From NCBI GenBank assembly GCA_945910005.1, contig OX246741.1, positions 1,970,001 through 2,034,000 on the forward strand: DNA of 64,000 bases, written 5' to 3'. Under the pieces are notes generated by a model. It was not told where the DNA came from and ran no database searches. It saw only the letters and a list, made by a program, of their open reading frames with translations. Position 1 is the stretch's first letter. Every line of letters starts with the position of its first letter. Both the position numbers and the translations under genes were made by a program. Source of the stretch: Isoperla grammatica. Taxonomy: Eukaryota > Arthropoda > Insecta > Plecoptera > Perlodidae. Of the stretch, positions 33,310 through 47,319 are shown piece after piece.

Positions 33310-36300
33310 GCGTCCCTCAAAAACCAAACCAGGTTTTCGGTTCATTCAATTATTTGAAGCGGAAACCCATTAACAGGGCGTGTAAATACGACGGAACCGT
33401 CGAGTGGTCTGGGCAAACACAATCACGTCGCAATGACCGGCGCGACAGATGACTCTTTGAATAAACATTTCATCCCCCACCCCCCACCCCTCGCTAGCTC
33501 GTACTACTAAACCACAAGGTAAATACGCGCCGGCCGGCGATAGGGGGCTGCATGGCTGCATTGCCGTGTACGTACGGCAACTCGATTTACTCTCATTAGA
33601 TTACAGCTTGACGCTAGGACGGTATAGTAGAAATGAATAGGGTGGTAAACTATAGCCTGGGGTGCGTCCACTGTTTCAACACATCATTGGTAATAGTAAT
33701 TTTATTAGGTGTATTGTTTTGTTTACTCTTTTGATTGGTATTATTTAAATGTGGGTCACAACCACCCTTAATTACTCCACGGAGGCAGAATGCTAAATGT
33801 CGTTAGTAGACCAGATTGCATTTACGTCTTGTTGGGTACAGAAGCTATGAGGGGGGAAATATAATCATCATAATAAATATACTTACTAATATATATTCTA
33901 CATGAAAATCTAATTGAATTGGAACTATCAGACAAAAATATTTCCTGATCCCCACTTCACTCAAAAGTGAAAAGTGAGTTGTAGACGTTGTACAAATGGA
34001 GTGTGGACGGTATGTTAGGATATATGTGCTCAGTTCAATCCCCCCCCCCCCCCCCTCCCCGTCCCCTCTGCCGTCGCTATGTCTGCTGAGGCGGATGTTC
34101 CAGTTGTATAAGTTCTAGTTCACCCAAAACCCTAGGATTCCGTCATATTCATAAGTACATATTCGTGCACCTTCAGCTATGCGTCTATTGGGACGAACAA
34201 TGACTCCAACTCGTTGATAGAATGACTCCCTGACATAATACATAGACTCAATTCGTGAGTTGGCCGCGATTTTCATCAGTGCCTCCATGCACACAATTCA
34301 GCGTAGAAAAACTCGCCCCGTCCGTCCGAATGTATATGCATAGTTTTATCTGGGCGCAATCTGTTGCGCTGTGTTGACTTTTTCTCATTGTAAGTATGTT
34401 ACGATAATAATAATAATAACTAAGGTCAGGGATTTTTCTTGTGTGGCTCGGCCGCCGCCATGTTGCAACATATTGCCACGAGCTGTTAAGTTTGACCGCT
34501 GCGGATGACTTCTCGATCGTATCGTGGTATTCTTATAAAAATGGGTTGATTGATGATGGCGACTAGTTGGCCTGCTCTGCATCAGTCGGCCATGCAGTTA
34601 TCTTCTGTAAATGATCTTGACTGTGCATGTTGGAGACGTAAGTACGAGTTGTGCTGGAGCACTTCCCATGATGCAACTCGGCGGATCTATTTAAAAGAGA
34701 TTATGCTGAGCAGCCAGACTGAATGTATGGGCAGGGTTGAGATTTGCGCTGCTCAAGTTTATGTAAACTGGATGGAATATAAGGTTTTTGTCATGCGAGT
34801 ATGTCTGGACATCTATGATGAAACGTGTTGCTCACAGACTCCTTGTTTGGCTCAGATGTACACAGCACAGCGCAGATTAATGCGATTAAAACGCGTTATC
34901 TACATTCGAACGTGGGTCGTAATTAGTGGTGATGTGTTGACATTGAGTTGAGTGCTGCATTGACCAAGCGATCGATGTTGGGATGCTAAACAAATCGAAG
35001 TAAAGTAGAACCGTGCAAATACCATTCTTTGGTCAAGTCTCAAATACACTGCACAACATCGAAAATGTAAGAGCACATAGTATGACAGTATGAGTAGATG
35101 AAAGAAACTGTGAACTGTGTGAAACTGTGGTAAGAGCACAGCAGTATGACAGTATGAGTAGATGAAAGAAACTGTGAACTGTGTGAAACTGTGGTGATGA
35201 ACTGTGTTTCAAAAGTCTCTACTTTCTATTGTTGTTTTGAAATAACTTTGAATAAGGTAATTCCAAAATGATATCCCTTCCTATAGGTACTGACTGCAAT
35301 ATAATAGATGTTTTTTTTTTCAAATCAACATTTAGCTGTTCTCACTGTGGCTTCCTTGAGATGTTACCTACTTAAAATACGATTTCTTTTACATAGAGTA
35401 CAACTCAAAGAACTCACTCACAATCATGTCAATAAATGGAATGTCAAAGTCACGAGTTTATAATTTCTATTTTTAATTAAAACGTATCAAAATGTGTGTT
35501 TTCCTTCTTCTTCTTATGCGCGTGCGCGTGCTATGTGGTTGGACGATACAGCTGTCGCCCGTGTCAAGCCGTACACACGAGGGACATACCTGCTAATTGC
35601 GACAATTACTCTCGACTTGGCAATTGAGCTCGGCTCAAGTGAGATAGATGTACTTATTTGCAATTACTTAAACTAATTACCCGTGTGTGAATGTTAGGTG
35701 CCCACAAACTTGGGCTAGATGGCGTCACATACAAAAGACAAGAAATGTGTTTTACAATATTATCTTGCCACTTTACCTGGTTATGTATAAAAACATTGTA
35801 TTCATTAAAATCAGTTAATTACGTTTACAGATTTGAATTTAACACGTTATGCGTCAACTACGAATATATTAGTTATTGCTGACTAGGGGACAACATATTT
35901 ACTGGTATTTTTTCATTACCGTATTGAGACCACTCTTGGATTCATTATAAAGCATCCAACCGTATTGTATTGTAATGAAAGTGTAATTCGCAATGCATGA
36001 ATGTGCAACATCTATGATACTGCATTTCTTGTCTTCTTACTGAAAGTGAAACTATGCGCCCATGCAATTTCATCATGTTGTTATAGTAAAGCAGTAGTGA
36101 AATGTTATTATCGCACATTCACGTTTGCATATTATGTTCCAGCGTCATTACTACAAGTAGATTTACACGGCGTAATTGTGTGTGAATAAGGGAACAACGT
36201 AACAGTGATAGTGGTATATTTGGTAATCGACAATACACCCAATTATAAGTTATAAACTGTAGCGGGCCATGTCGTGTTCGGGCGTTGATATCTCCAGCAT

Positions 36301-38105
36301 AACCGTTGCAGGTGGATCCGGGCTACTCGATCGCTCCGGCCACCAGAACAATATACACTTGTGTCTGATAGTGTTGAGTCATTACTATCTTATTAGCACT
36401 AACCTAGTTCCCCGAGTTCCCTTTCTAAGAAGCCATTTTAGCGTTTACTCAACCACCCGACTTGAGGGATACGACGGCTTCCTCAACTCACGTAGGTGCC
36501 ACTTATCTCGAGGGGACCTCAACCGATGATAAATCGGCTGGAATTCCTAATATATTTTAAGGAAGTCAATAATTTTTACGTCTACTAGAAAGGTAGGTTT
36601 GTTTGTTTGAAGAAGGACTCCAATTAAAATTACTAAATAATTGTTTCCGAAGTCGTCATCTAGTTTTTTAGTGCAGGTTTTCCCATACCCGGTTTAATTA
36701 GGGGACATAAATAATATCTTCCCAGACGTTAAAATAAAATGTATTTGTTTTAGACGTCAGGCCAGCTGTTGTTGTGCGGGCAATGCAATGCAGTGCGCTA
36801 TAGTTGATCGCCGTGGTATAACCAAGACCAACATTTGATAAATTGAGACAGTTTTAAGCGTGGGATTAACCATTAATTACACGTCTGTTTTGATTACGAT
36901 TTGTAGTTGTAGATGGTATGTTAAAGTAGTCATTAACCTATGCTGTCACGAGGGAGTGTGTGTCAGTGTCTTGTTCAAAGATACAAAGGGAACTGAATCT
37001 CACGATGCAACAAGGTCTATGTATAAATTTCATTTACCTGCCTATATAGTATAGGCGAGTTTCTATAACCTTTCCGATAGGTGAGAGGTATAGCCCTCTA
37101 CCCATGGCATGATGCAATCACGTTAGGTTAAGTAGAGTATTTATTTGTACCCGGACCTGATTTAAGAGTTGGGAACGCATGGAAATGAAAATAAAATTTG
37201 AAGCTATTATTTCCAATTTTTTTTTATGATTTACTAGAGTTTCCCTGATAAATAAACATAACCATGTTTTCCATTGTCTCGTATTCAGTTCATTTAATCT
37301 TTTGTAATAAAACACATCGTCATACATGTCGTGACGATTGCACCAACTTTATGCTACACCGCTGTTGAAAATTAGATCTTACTTCCGAGTTTCGAGTCTG
37401 CCGTATGTATGGTTTGTGATAGGACACGTATCATTGTGTAGCCCGGTGGGCGTGATCGATCTCGATTAACCTCGTTGATCAAACTATGACGTCACACCCA
37501 AATACGTATTAGTTGTTTTGATTGTCTTGATTCTCGCGGCACGTTATACATACATTAATAAGTATGTTCGCCCGTTGAGTGCTACTGCGCAAGTATTGCC
37601 CGATATATTCTCAAGGGTATTCGTTCATAACTGGGCTAACTCTCAAGACAAAAGTAGGAATCGTGTAAGTGCGGTTAACCGCTCGGCTCGGTGGTGTAAC
37701 CGCGTACACACGTCTGTCTGTCTGTCTTGCAGTCGCGCGACCTATTTATTGGGAGCCCACTTGGCCGACGCACGACCGCGGGTGCGAGAGAGAGAGTGAG
37801 AGTGACGTAGGCGTTGTCGCCGGGTGTGGATTGTGGACTGATTACGTTCTTTACAAGTGCACAATGTCGCACGCCTAGTTCGTTGGTCGTTGACACACAG
37901 ATATGTATTTATATCGTCGCAGTGCGTGGCCGCGTTCACCAGCACCACTACCGCGTGTTATGTCAGAACATGAGCATAATACCAGCGTTAGCTGATGTGC
38001 GCCCTCTTCAGAGCCCTCATTCCAGTAAGTTGCAGACAATTATTGCAACGTGCTTCCGGGTTACGAAATAAGGGGCGCAACTTTACAACCGGCTACAACC
38101 GCCTA
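33310..38105. other. unique DNA with minor duplications
   Basis: Contains a poly-C run of 16 at 34040-34055 and a direct duplication of about 63 bp (GTATGACAGTATGAGTAGATG...) near 35080-35195. At 37736 there is a strong acceptor-like tract (TCTGTCTGTCTGTCTTGCAG) followed by a 25-codon open stretch, and at about 34636 an isolated GTAAGT. None is sufficient for an exon call. Confidence 0.35.
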
Positions 38106-38109
38106 AAAC

Positions 38110-38312
38110 TGTTCTGGAATTAGGTATGTTAGGGTGTTTGGATGGTTGGGAAGAATTTTCCGAGGGCTGTTACAGTGGGACAATCCCACTATTTGCCTTT
38201 AACACTGAAGAAAACCTCGGGAAAAACCTTCAGTCTGGAGTGCCGGTGGCTGGAATCGAACCGGCGACCTCCCTTATGAGAGTGCCGCGTCTTACCTCTA
38301 AACCACCTCTAT
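38110..38312 (-). mobile_element. tRNA-derived SINE family A, copy lacking the tail
   Basis: On the minus strand the head reads GGTGGTTTAGAGGTAAGACG (A-box) then GGTCGCCGGTTCGATTCC (B-box GGTTCGATTCC). The same body as the 16-kb copy follows (ACTGAAGGTTTTTCCCGAGG, CCCAACCATCCAAACACCC). The 3' part with GGGGCACATCAGG and the TTTA tail is missing. This copy preserves the best A-box of the three and defines the tRNA-like promoter. Confidence 0.75.
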
Positions 38313-38395
38313 CGATGGACTCGAACCAGGTCCAGGTATCCCGCATGCCGGGCGGGCGCGCCGTAACCACTGGGCCATCTGGAGTCTGGTAATTC
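38313..38395 (-). mobile_element. second tRNA-like SINE head, family B
   Basis: On the minus strand GATGGCCCAGTGGTTACGGCG (A-box) is followed by CCTGGTTCGAGTCC (B-box, 38317-38327 on the plus strand) at tRNA-like spacing. It abuts the 5' end of the family A copy, giving two pol III heads back to back in the same orientation. Confidence 0.6.
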
Positions 38396-38519
38396 CATCT
38401 GGGTGTTGCGGTGGTGCAGCATCGAAACATCTGGGCAGTTTCCACGTCAACGCACACATGCAGGCTGTAATGAATCTCGAGTCATTTGGACATCCCAGGT
38501 GGACGATCTGGCGCCCGCC

Positions 38520-38690
38520 TGTCACGTTGTTGAGGCGTAGCGGCCAGCGTCTGGACCACCGCTTGAGTCACACCACTGCCCAATCTGCACATCGACCATA
38601 CTGTCACGTTGTCACGTTGTTGAGGCGTAGCGGGCAGGGCTGGACCACCGCTTGAGTCACACCACTACTGCCCAATCTGCACATCCACCA
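38520..38690. repeat. two-copy ~85-bp duplication
   Basis: GTCACGTTGTTGAGGCGTAG ... CTGGACCACCGCTTGAGTC ... CCCAATCTGCACATC occurs at about 38521 and 38608 with small differences. Confidence 0.85.
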
Positions 38691-38699
38691 TGATTTGCA

Positions 38700-40690
38700 T
38701 TGGCCACATCGTTCTGTTGCGAGTGGACAGTTTTTTTTTTTATAGTTAAAACCCGAATATGTCTGATTGGTTTTGCTGGATCACTTCAAATAACGATATT
38801 TGACTATAGTTGTAAAGAAAATGCGTGCGAGCTTCCGAAACGTGCAACCAATTTCCGTAGTTGCATTTCTGTTCGGTATTTTCATTCCGGAATGTAGTTA
38901 CAATAATTTCAGGGCTTGTCGTTTGACAGAACTCCAAGTAGGAAATTAATTGACTTGGTATAACACATTGTAAAGATCGAATGCTTCACTCCACCAACGC
39001 AAATAACGAACGAGCCTCGAGATAACTCACGCTGGGTATGTCACACTCGGTATACTTGTGATGTCTGCCGCGCATGCGCTACAGCTATTGGTCTCCGGTT
39101 CGTCCATAACGGTATCACAATAAGTCGTTACCAAATCATTTGGTGTTCGTTCGTCGAAGACTAACAACAACATAAAGTTTTACAAATTAGTCGTCTGCCA
39201 CCCGTTTCTTCCTGTCTATGACGGAATAAATTTTGTTTTTTAAATGAATAGATAAATTTAGTTCTCACCCAGCCTCGCCCTTACCCGTGTTGTATACGCC
39301 ACACACTAAATACTGTTGTCTTAAGCCTGGCCGTACAGTCTGGTGCAAAGCAACTAGCACAGAGTATACCTGTCTGTCTACAGTTCATAGCCCGCCTGGT
39401 ACACACAGCGTCCGGTGGTGTTGGCTACTAATGAGAGGTTCGCTATACTCTGTTCAACGGCTGTAATGTAGTTTGTATTGTATCCAATTGTAGAGTTTAA
39501 TTTAACAAATGTGTAGGCATAAGTAAATTTAGTTTTACTTACTCTGTATTGGTTGACTTGGGATTGTCCTTCACACAAAATATCCGCCGACTTATAAATC
39601 ATGAGTAGGACAACTCCTGCTTTACAACAGTGGTCGAATTGAGGGGTGTAGGGTTGGGAGGGACTCTATACCCCAAAATAGAGTTTTCAGTTTTGCCATA
39701 CCCTCAAAAACAAATTCTATTTACACTCCCATCCACCTCCCTCTACAACACAAACACCTGCAAAATAATTTACCTTCGTTTCCCAATTTCCCTCTGACTG
39801 GCTGGAAGCTGAAGCGTCATTCGATTTCTTGATTGGTGGCGTTTCGCTGGTTGTTGCTTCAGACTCCAACATATTTTGTATTAATATATTTATTTATATA
39901 TTGGGAAACCACGTTGTAATCTTTTGATGATTTGTATTCATCTCATTCTCATTTCCTAATAATGTTTATATTTAACGGTTCTACTAGAATGGTTTTCCGG
40001 CCATTGAAACGAACGAACGAAGTCAGAGAATAATATGTATTGATCATTTTTGAAAATTATGATAAATTGCAATTTTCATCAACCCGCACTTGCAAAGTAA
40101 ACAACCCCACACGACCTGCAACCCCAACTTATAGCAACGTATATTTGAGCTGCAACCCCCTGAAACGCCACCAACTCGTCTAGCCTAGCTATAGAAGGCA
40201 GTACGATGCTACCATGCATGTGAGCCAGCCAAGTCAGCCTGCGACCGAGTATACGTCGGCCAACAAACCGGATAAACTGCCCATTATATGTAACTTATCC
40301 GCCCCGGGGTCCACGAAGACTTTCGCCTGATGGCTGCCTAGCCCAGCCTGCCTCATGCATGCTCCAGTTCCAACCCTATGTTAATGATCCGTTGCGTAAC
40401 GCCAATCGACAAAGAGAAATTTCATTATTTGTGACATGTATATTGTATATGGCGACTGACTGGACCCAGGTGCCGGACTAGTTATAGAGTTATAGTCGCA
40501 ACGAGATAAGGATCGTGACAATTAATTGAGAACGTTTTGTAACCCGGACATAATTAGGCAGGGTTTGTCGTGCGCGCAATCGTTTCAATATTGAGGTGCC
40601 CGAGCGCGCGCGCAACACCTTAAACGGAAATTAATCGAATTATAATTGTGTTTATAATTATTTGCGCTGTTGTGTTTTAGCGACGGATGT
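38700..40690. other. unique DNA, possible solo hAT-like start at 39628
   Basis: CAGTGGTCGAATTGAGGGG at 39628 resembles a hAT 5' end, but no inverted partner was found. On the minus strand 39543-39602 is open up to CAGA|GTAAGT, without a good acceptor. No gene is called. Confidence 0.3.
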
Positions 40691-40692
40691 AA

Positions 40693-40756
40693 AGTGTATC
40701 CGGGTCTCGAACCCATGTCCTTTCGAGTTGATCAGTTACGCTCGACCATATCGTGG
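40693..40756 (-). mobile_element. tRNA-like SINE head relic
   Basis: On the minus strand ATGGTCGAGCGTAACTG resembles an A-box and CATGGGTTCGAGACCCGG a B-box/T-arm, about 25-30 bases apart. No acceptor stem closes. Confidence 0.4.
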
Positions 40757-40759
40757 GAG

Positions 40760-43700
40760 TCTTGTTTAGTATTGTTCTTGTGTGCATTTCAATGCAATAT
40801 TCATTTCGTTTTCAGTAGCTAATGTTTAAAGAAGTGTACATTACAATCTGCATTTTGTTTACGTTTTAAAAAGCCTTGTTTTCAATCATACTTTGCATAT
40901 TTTTTTATTTAATTGTTGTTTATTGTTGTGTATGCCTTAATGTGTGGTAGAATTTTTTTCCAAATGAAAACTAATGAATGCTGAGACTTGATTCTATATC
41001 GAAACTGACTAATCCTGAATTATCTGTTTGATATGAGAATAATTGCACATGTTGCAGTCCTGCGAGTGTAATTAAGTATATATGCATGTATGTGTGTTTT
41101 CAAACGCTTTCACGACCCGAATAGGTTTCTGGGTGGTCTCCGGGCTTTACAACGTTTCGCTACCCACTTGTTGCCATCAAGGGTTGCTATGGTAACGGAA
41201 GTTCATTGAGCTGGACGCGAACTGGAAGAGAGATAATGGATACTCCACAAAAACGTTATTTTCCTCTGATCGCGTTCATCGGCCGTCGGCGCTGATCGTG
41301 AAATTGAATTTGTGTGTACACACTCGACGGACAAAAAATGTTTTTTCTCAAAAGTGGAGTAATTAATAAGAGAAGATGTGTTTAAAAAATGGTTCACGCT
41401 CTGTTGCGTTCCTCGATCTCTTTGTATATTGTCAACCTTGGGTTTGTGCACCGTCATCCATCCACCTCTGCCCGGTGGAACCTCAGAACAGCGGAGATTG
41501 AAATCCCGGTCACGAGGAACCTGCGCATGCGTAATACGCGCTGAGCGGTGACAAATGTTGGCCATCATTAATTCGGGAATTAGTCGTGGAATTATCTACT
41601 TGAATTGATTACAGTTACACGCTAAGGAGACAAAGTATGACATATGCGTGTGTGCCACCTCCCCGGGTAACGGGTACTGAAACATGTTCAGCCACGTCAA
41701 ACGGTCCAGTAGAGATCCCGGCTGTACCTAACCCGTTTAAATACTTAATCTTGCAATCTATCTTTTAGAAAAAGAAAGATCCGGTGAAAATTAATTATTA
41801 ATAAGAACTTACATTATTATAATGCGCGTTTTTTTAACGTATACGTTGTGTTGTGTTCCTCTTCTGAAGTATGTTCACGTGTCTGTGTTGTTAATACACA
41901 TTAAATTAAAATGGGCTACATACAATTAATAAATTAGCGTTTGAGCTATCAAGATGGATGCAAGATGATTGATATTTTACACGATCAAAATGTTCCGTCC
42001 ACACAACTTCAATATAGTCTAAACAATAAACATGCAAATGTTCTATGCTAATTGATATTCAAAACGTGAATCGAGAAATAATTGGCAATTGTTAATTTCT
42101 GCATAGTTCCTGTCTGTGGGGAAAATGTTGGTCACTTGTGTACGCGAATTGCGTTTTTTTTTATTCCTCCATGGTGTTTTGAGTTGAATGGACTATTGCC
42201 TTACGACGCTGTATATAATGGCCTAGGCTCGTGTATAACAGCCTCGGCCCATTGCACGACTCAAGACAATGTTATTATGTGGTGGTGATTGTTGAAGCTG
42301 CCTTCACCCCTGTACTTGCTTGCGTCTATAGCAGACGCCATTATAAGTGATACTATACATATCTTTAGTAGATTATATGTATTATTTGTTGCATCACTGC
42401 CAAACGATTGATTGATATTTGGGAGCCACCAAAGGGATAGTTTGTTTTTTCGTTGGATGACTCAAAAAAAAAGGAAGACTAAATCTAATAAAGAGTATTG
42501 CAATTATTAGAAAGTACACGTCGGGTTGTTACGTCACTGCTCATGTCAACGTCTCCGCACCCCTCTGAACAGTTCACGAGTTCACGCCCGCCCAAATATG
42601 GCGAGAGGTTGCTTGTCATAGTTGGCGGTGTTATTTATCCAAACAATACCAAACAATACCGGCCATGCACAGTAGTTTGCTGCAGCACTTCATTGGGGTC
42701 AGAGTTGAAGATGGTGGCGCCCATACATTCGTTGTCTCTAAAACACCCACCACTGTACATTGCACCGTCTGATTTACTTCTGAGGGTTTTGGTGGTAATG
42801 TGAGTGCTTTGAACGCGCGTAGTGTCGCTCCCCGTGGCGAGAGCGTGAAGTAAGTGCGCCTCCGGTAGCCAGCGCTACCTAGCGGAACTGACGCGCTACC
42901 GCACACGGACGCGGGCTGACCTTACTGTTATATACAACAACCCCTTCTTGAACATGTGTGGAGAAGACATCGTTGTATCAAACACCGTAGTAGAATAATA
43001 CAGGACAGTGAGACAGCGGCGACGCTCAACACTACTGCGCTCTGTCATTTTCACATCTTTGTCTCGATTAGGGCCGCACTGAGGGTTCTGTGTTCGAGCC
43101 CCGGGCAGCTCGCGTGTGACCGGACCTATGGCCGGGCCCTGTGCTCGAGCCCCGGGCAGCTCGCGTGTGACCGGATCTGAGACCGCTGACAGGTGATCAG
43201 ACCCTCATGATGAACGAGCCCGGAGTGAGCGACAACCCGCGCCCACTCTCGCCCCCCCTGGTCGGCGCTGATAGGTCAACTGACCCCGACCCCTGCCCGG
43301 GTGATGCAACACGTCGTACATGTTACTCACATCTACGTGTCCGCCAATTGTTTTGTCCTGTCAGATTACACTTGCCATTTTCAAGAGTGTGAAAGATACG
43401 TAGTAAAACGCTGAAAATAACACTACACTAACATAAAGAAAAGCAGCCATACCTTGAAAAGAGTTCTATACAGTACTATTACTGAGTGTACTGTGATCAA
43501 AAGTTTCATAGATACTGTTTTATTTTAGCCTACTCTCATCATAAATATATATGTTATTATATTTTAAATGATTTTTGCCCACTTTTATGTCACTGCCACA
43601 AGTTAACACTTATATACACTTATACAGGACAAGTTATGTGTTCACTGCGTTGATAGGCTCATTCAGTACAAATAAGACTGCGTGTTGCGTCTTATGTCGT

Positions 43701-46200
43701 TAATGCGACGGCCAAGTGGAAGCGTATTACTTCTGAAAACAACATCTTACTACTGAAGGGAAATTTAAAAAAATGGAAATTAATTATTTCATTTCCTGAA
43801 TTTATGTTTTTAAATTAATTCTGTAGACCTAAGACAAAGGCAAAGAAACCGGTGAAGAAAAATAATAATTAATCATTACCCGGCAAATGAAAGATGGCCA
43901 AGTAGGCGATAGGACCTTATGTATACAAAAACCTCGACTATTGTTGGCACAATTATTTCATCGTCTCGAAGATACTGTATTAAAAATTATGTAAATACTT
44001 GCAGTACTTATGTCGCTCAATATTTAAGTATACAACCTTTACAGCCTTATTGGCGTGTTTCTTATTTTCTTATTTTGTACCTGGTTTGCTTGACACATTG
44101 TTTTGTAAAAAAAAAAGCAATCAATAATAAATAAATAAACATGTAAAAAGTTTTGACAGTTCGTTCAACGCAGCCAAGTGTCTTATACATTCAATAAGCA
44201 GGATTTACGATGGAGACGCGTATATACAGTTGTCTATTTGTATACAAGAGTGGTGTTTTCATGGTGACAACCAACGAGTTGACACAGCTGCTTGTGGTTT
44301 AGAGCACCTTCACCTGTTGAACAGTTTTATTATCGAACTGTGGTCACACTAATTGTTAAATGGCTTCTTACTTCAGACCATGAGGGTAAAACAAGCTGCA
44401 GTGAGACAGTGTTCGTTTTCTTTTCGTCTACACATAAATTATAGTTCCTTTCTTTCATGGGACGTTCACTCGCAGAGATATATTCAAGGGTAGTACAGTA
44501 ACCTTCTTCATCGACACCTCTTCGGAGTAGTTCGTGAGTTGTTCGTTGAGTGAATCTAGCAATAACGAGTCTGCTTTGTTCTCTTTCGTTCGCCCAGGCT
44601 TATGTCAAGTCTAGAACTTACAGAAGGCGTGTTGTTGTTATTTATAGTTTGAAATACACCAGTTTTATTATAGGCCATAGGCAATTCTCTGTTTCCTTGG
44701 AAGTGTTCAGGAATCGGGAAATCACCCGGTACTCCCGTGCTACACTTAATGTATCAGTATATGTGTATGTATATTGCTCACTCTTACTGGTGCGGTGCAC
44801 AAGAAACTCTTCATGAGATCACATTTGTTGAAATGCACGCAGCTCCATCGAAAGATTCAAGATTCACTCATATCTGGAACTTGATGAAAACAATCTGTGC
44901 CGGGGAAAGCGAATCGAACCCGGGACCGTTTTGTGGATAATGTTCGTTACTTCTTCACTCGTTGCAGTGACTCCCTAAACACCTAAACAAGCATCCCTTC
45001 ACTTGAAGAGTGGCGGGCCGTGTTTTCTGGGTGGCTCGACACAAGACGCGTGGTGCTTACTTACGGTGAAGACAATGTGTTATTTAACTGTCAAGTCGCT
45101 GCTAATCGTGTCCTACTATTACCCCCGAGCAAGATGCGTGATGCGGTTACGTACGCACCCCCGTACTTGTGTACATCCTGTGTTTGTACGCACCCACCCT
45201 TGCTTGCCGCGTCGACAAACACACAATGGGGTGTGTACTGTGTTGTGTAGGTATTGTTATTACGCTCGCTCGAAATCAATTTGTTGGTGTTCGGTTGGTT
45301 GGGTGCTCGGCCGCGTCGCGTCACGTCACGCTGCGCCCCGATCACCGCGCACGCATGCCGGAAACTGGGCTGCCCATGCGTGACGGGCAGGCTCCGTGGA
45401 GACAAGCCGCCGGACAAACAGGGCGTAAAACATTAGGGAAGCACGCTTCATTGTTGTTGTTATTGTTTTTAATATTCACACTTTTTATTCTGCACGTTAT
45501 GGTTATTTTTGTTGTTATTGTTAAATTACTAGTATTGTTGTTGTAGATGTTGTTGTAAATGATGTTGAATCATGGTTGAATGGTACTTTTGTTCCAAGTG
45601 TGTCCCTACGTACCAGTTGATAGCTAATTAATTGTATGTAAAAATAATCAAGTATCATACCTCGTTTTGCAGAGAGTATTGTGGCCTATATTTCTGTATT
45701 AGTGGCGGAATATTTAGACGGAAATGTTAGACCATTCGGTCGAGACAATAACAGTCAACAAACAACAGTACAACTGTATATTGTACAAGACAGTATAACT
45801 GTTGTTTTTTATACAATTCCGGAAATATCTTGTTAAGTAACGCATATCTTCGCAAACCATTGTACGAGTTTTATGTTGAAGTGATGATAATAATAAACAT
45901 ATTTTACTGTAATATACTACTGTAATATTATACCACCTTCTCAGACATACAGAATGTAATTCTTTACTTAGAAGTTTATCTTGTGGTGTTGAACTCACAG
46001 CGAAATAGCAGTAATTTATCTAGAATGCAATTCCAAATTGTATCGTTTTCGATGTTCATAACGTACCTCTAAATCTTTAAAGAAGATTAAAGACAGTGTT
46101 TCCATTTCACATTTTAAGATAAAGATGCTTCTCCGAAAATAAAAGGACGTTGTTTACCTTCTCCTTTTAACAAAATTCTTCTTTTCTGCAAGTCCAACTC
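40760..46200. other. unique DNA with a small GC-rich duplication and one B-box relic
   Basis: No gene recognised. Near 43094-43178 a ~50-bp motif (TTCGAGCCCCGGGCAGCTCG or CTCGAGCCCCGGGCAGCTCG) is duplicated, itself B-box-like. At 44897-44915 the minus strand has CCCGGGTTCGATTCGC. An acceptor-like tract (GTTCTCTTTCGTTCGCCCAG) ends at about 44598, but the following open frames show no domain. Confidence 0.35.
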
Positions 46201-46278
46201 AAGCCATGGTAGCGGGACGCAGTGCAGTATTTTCTATTTGCTATTATTTGGCTTCAGCAGATCCTAGCTAACTATTCC

Positions 46279-46513
46279 TTATTCCCTAGTGAATGGAACC
46301 TTGTCTATATGTAAATAGCTTCGAGTGAACCTGGAAGATTGTATTCGCTAGTCTAGTTATGACACCATTGCTCGGTGTTTTGACGCGGTGGCGATTATCT
46401 TCAACGCGCTCCTACGGCCGTTTGACACGGTCCCACGTGATCAACTCATTGGCAAGACGTTATTGTCCGCATTGTCACAAGGGTTGGCCTCCATCCTTAT
46501 CCCGCTCAACTAG
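46279..46513 (+). pseudogene. decayed non-LTR retrotransposon reverse transcriptase fragment
   Basis: One frame reads LFPSEWNLVYM then stops (46279-46314). Another frame downstream reads PFDTVPRDQLIGK within an open stretch that stops at 46511. FPxEWK and AFDTVPRDxL are characteristic neighbouring motifs of the non-LTR reverse transcriptase domain, normally about 100 residues apart; here they are about 45 codons apart and in different frames, so an internal deletion and a frameshift are implied. The catalytic (F/Y)xDD box was not found. It is clearly non-functional. The call rests on motif memory, not an alignment. Confidence 0.45.
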
Positions 46514-46519
46514 GTGTAA

Positions 46520-47185
46520 CACTCGCTCATTAACCAAACCAACAGTTCTAATTAAAACATGGCGGTCGGTGTAGACGGCGCCAGTTTGCCAGTTGGCTGT
46601 TGGTTTTTAGGGTGAATTCTTGTATTTTTAATACAGGATGTTGGTAATTTTTAAATCGGTTATCTATCAAGTTTAGCTGGTGTTTGTGTTGTGAAAGGTA
46701 ATGCGTGGCGCTGCTGTATTCGTTAATAGCACTAGACCGTGCAAACTGTTGGGCCACAACCGGATGGAAGGAAATTAGTTGGATGTGTCCCAAAGTGTAG
46801 ATACATTAGTCTTGCCGTCCAAATGGAGAACTTATCTAACTCGCTGTAGTTTTATTTTCCTTGACGTCCTTATTTCTCTTTCAATCCTTATGTTTGTTTC
46901 CATTCCGTGCCCCCTTCTTTCATATGGAACCCAGGAGAAAACTAGTATTATGTGTATGTATGGATAATGTATTTAATACATCTTGTAACACACAAAGTGT
47001 ATCAAATTATTGGGTTAAGATGTCATGAAAGAATGGGTTTGGAGAAATTTTCAATTTATTCTAAATTTAAATGTTTCTGAAAAATTTATTTCATTAGCTA
47101 CCTACGAAAGCATTTGTATTAATCTTCTACAAACCGTTCTCTATTTTTAATTTATTTAATAATTTCTTTGCAATATTATACGTAC
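46520..47185. other. unique DNA, no feature seen
   Basis: Nothing supportable as a gene or element between the reverse transcriptase relic and the ATT microsatellite. Confidence 0.4.
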
Positions 47186-47191
47186 ATATTA

Positions 47192-47311
<120 letters not shown>

Positions 47312-47319
47312 TTTTATGT

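Noticed and set aside
39628..39720. hAT element starting CAGTGGTCGAATTGAGG
   Set aside because: No inverted partner or 8-bp duplication found within the window.
46079..46243. Minus-strand exon ending GGAGAAG|GTAAAC
   Set aside because: No pyrimidine tract upstream, and the frame continues past the donor to a stop; likely chance.
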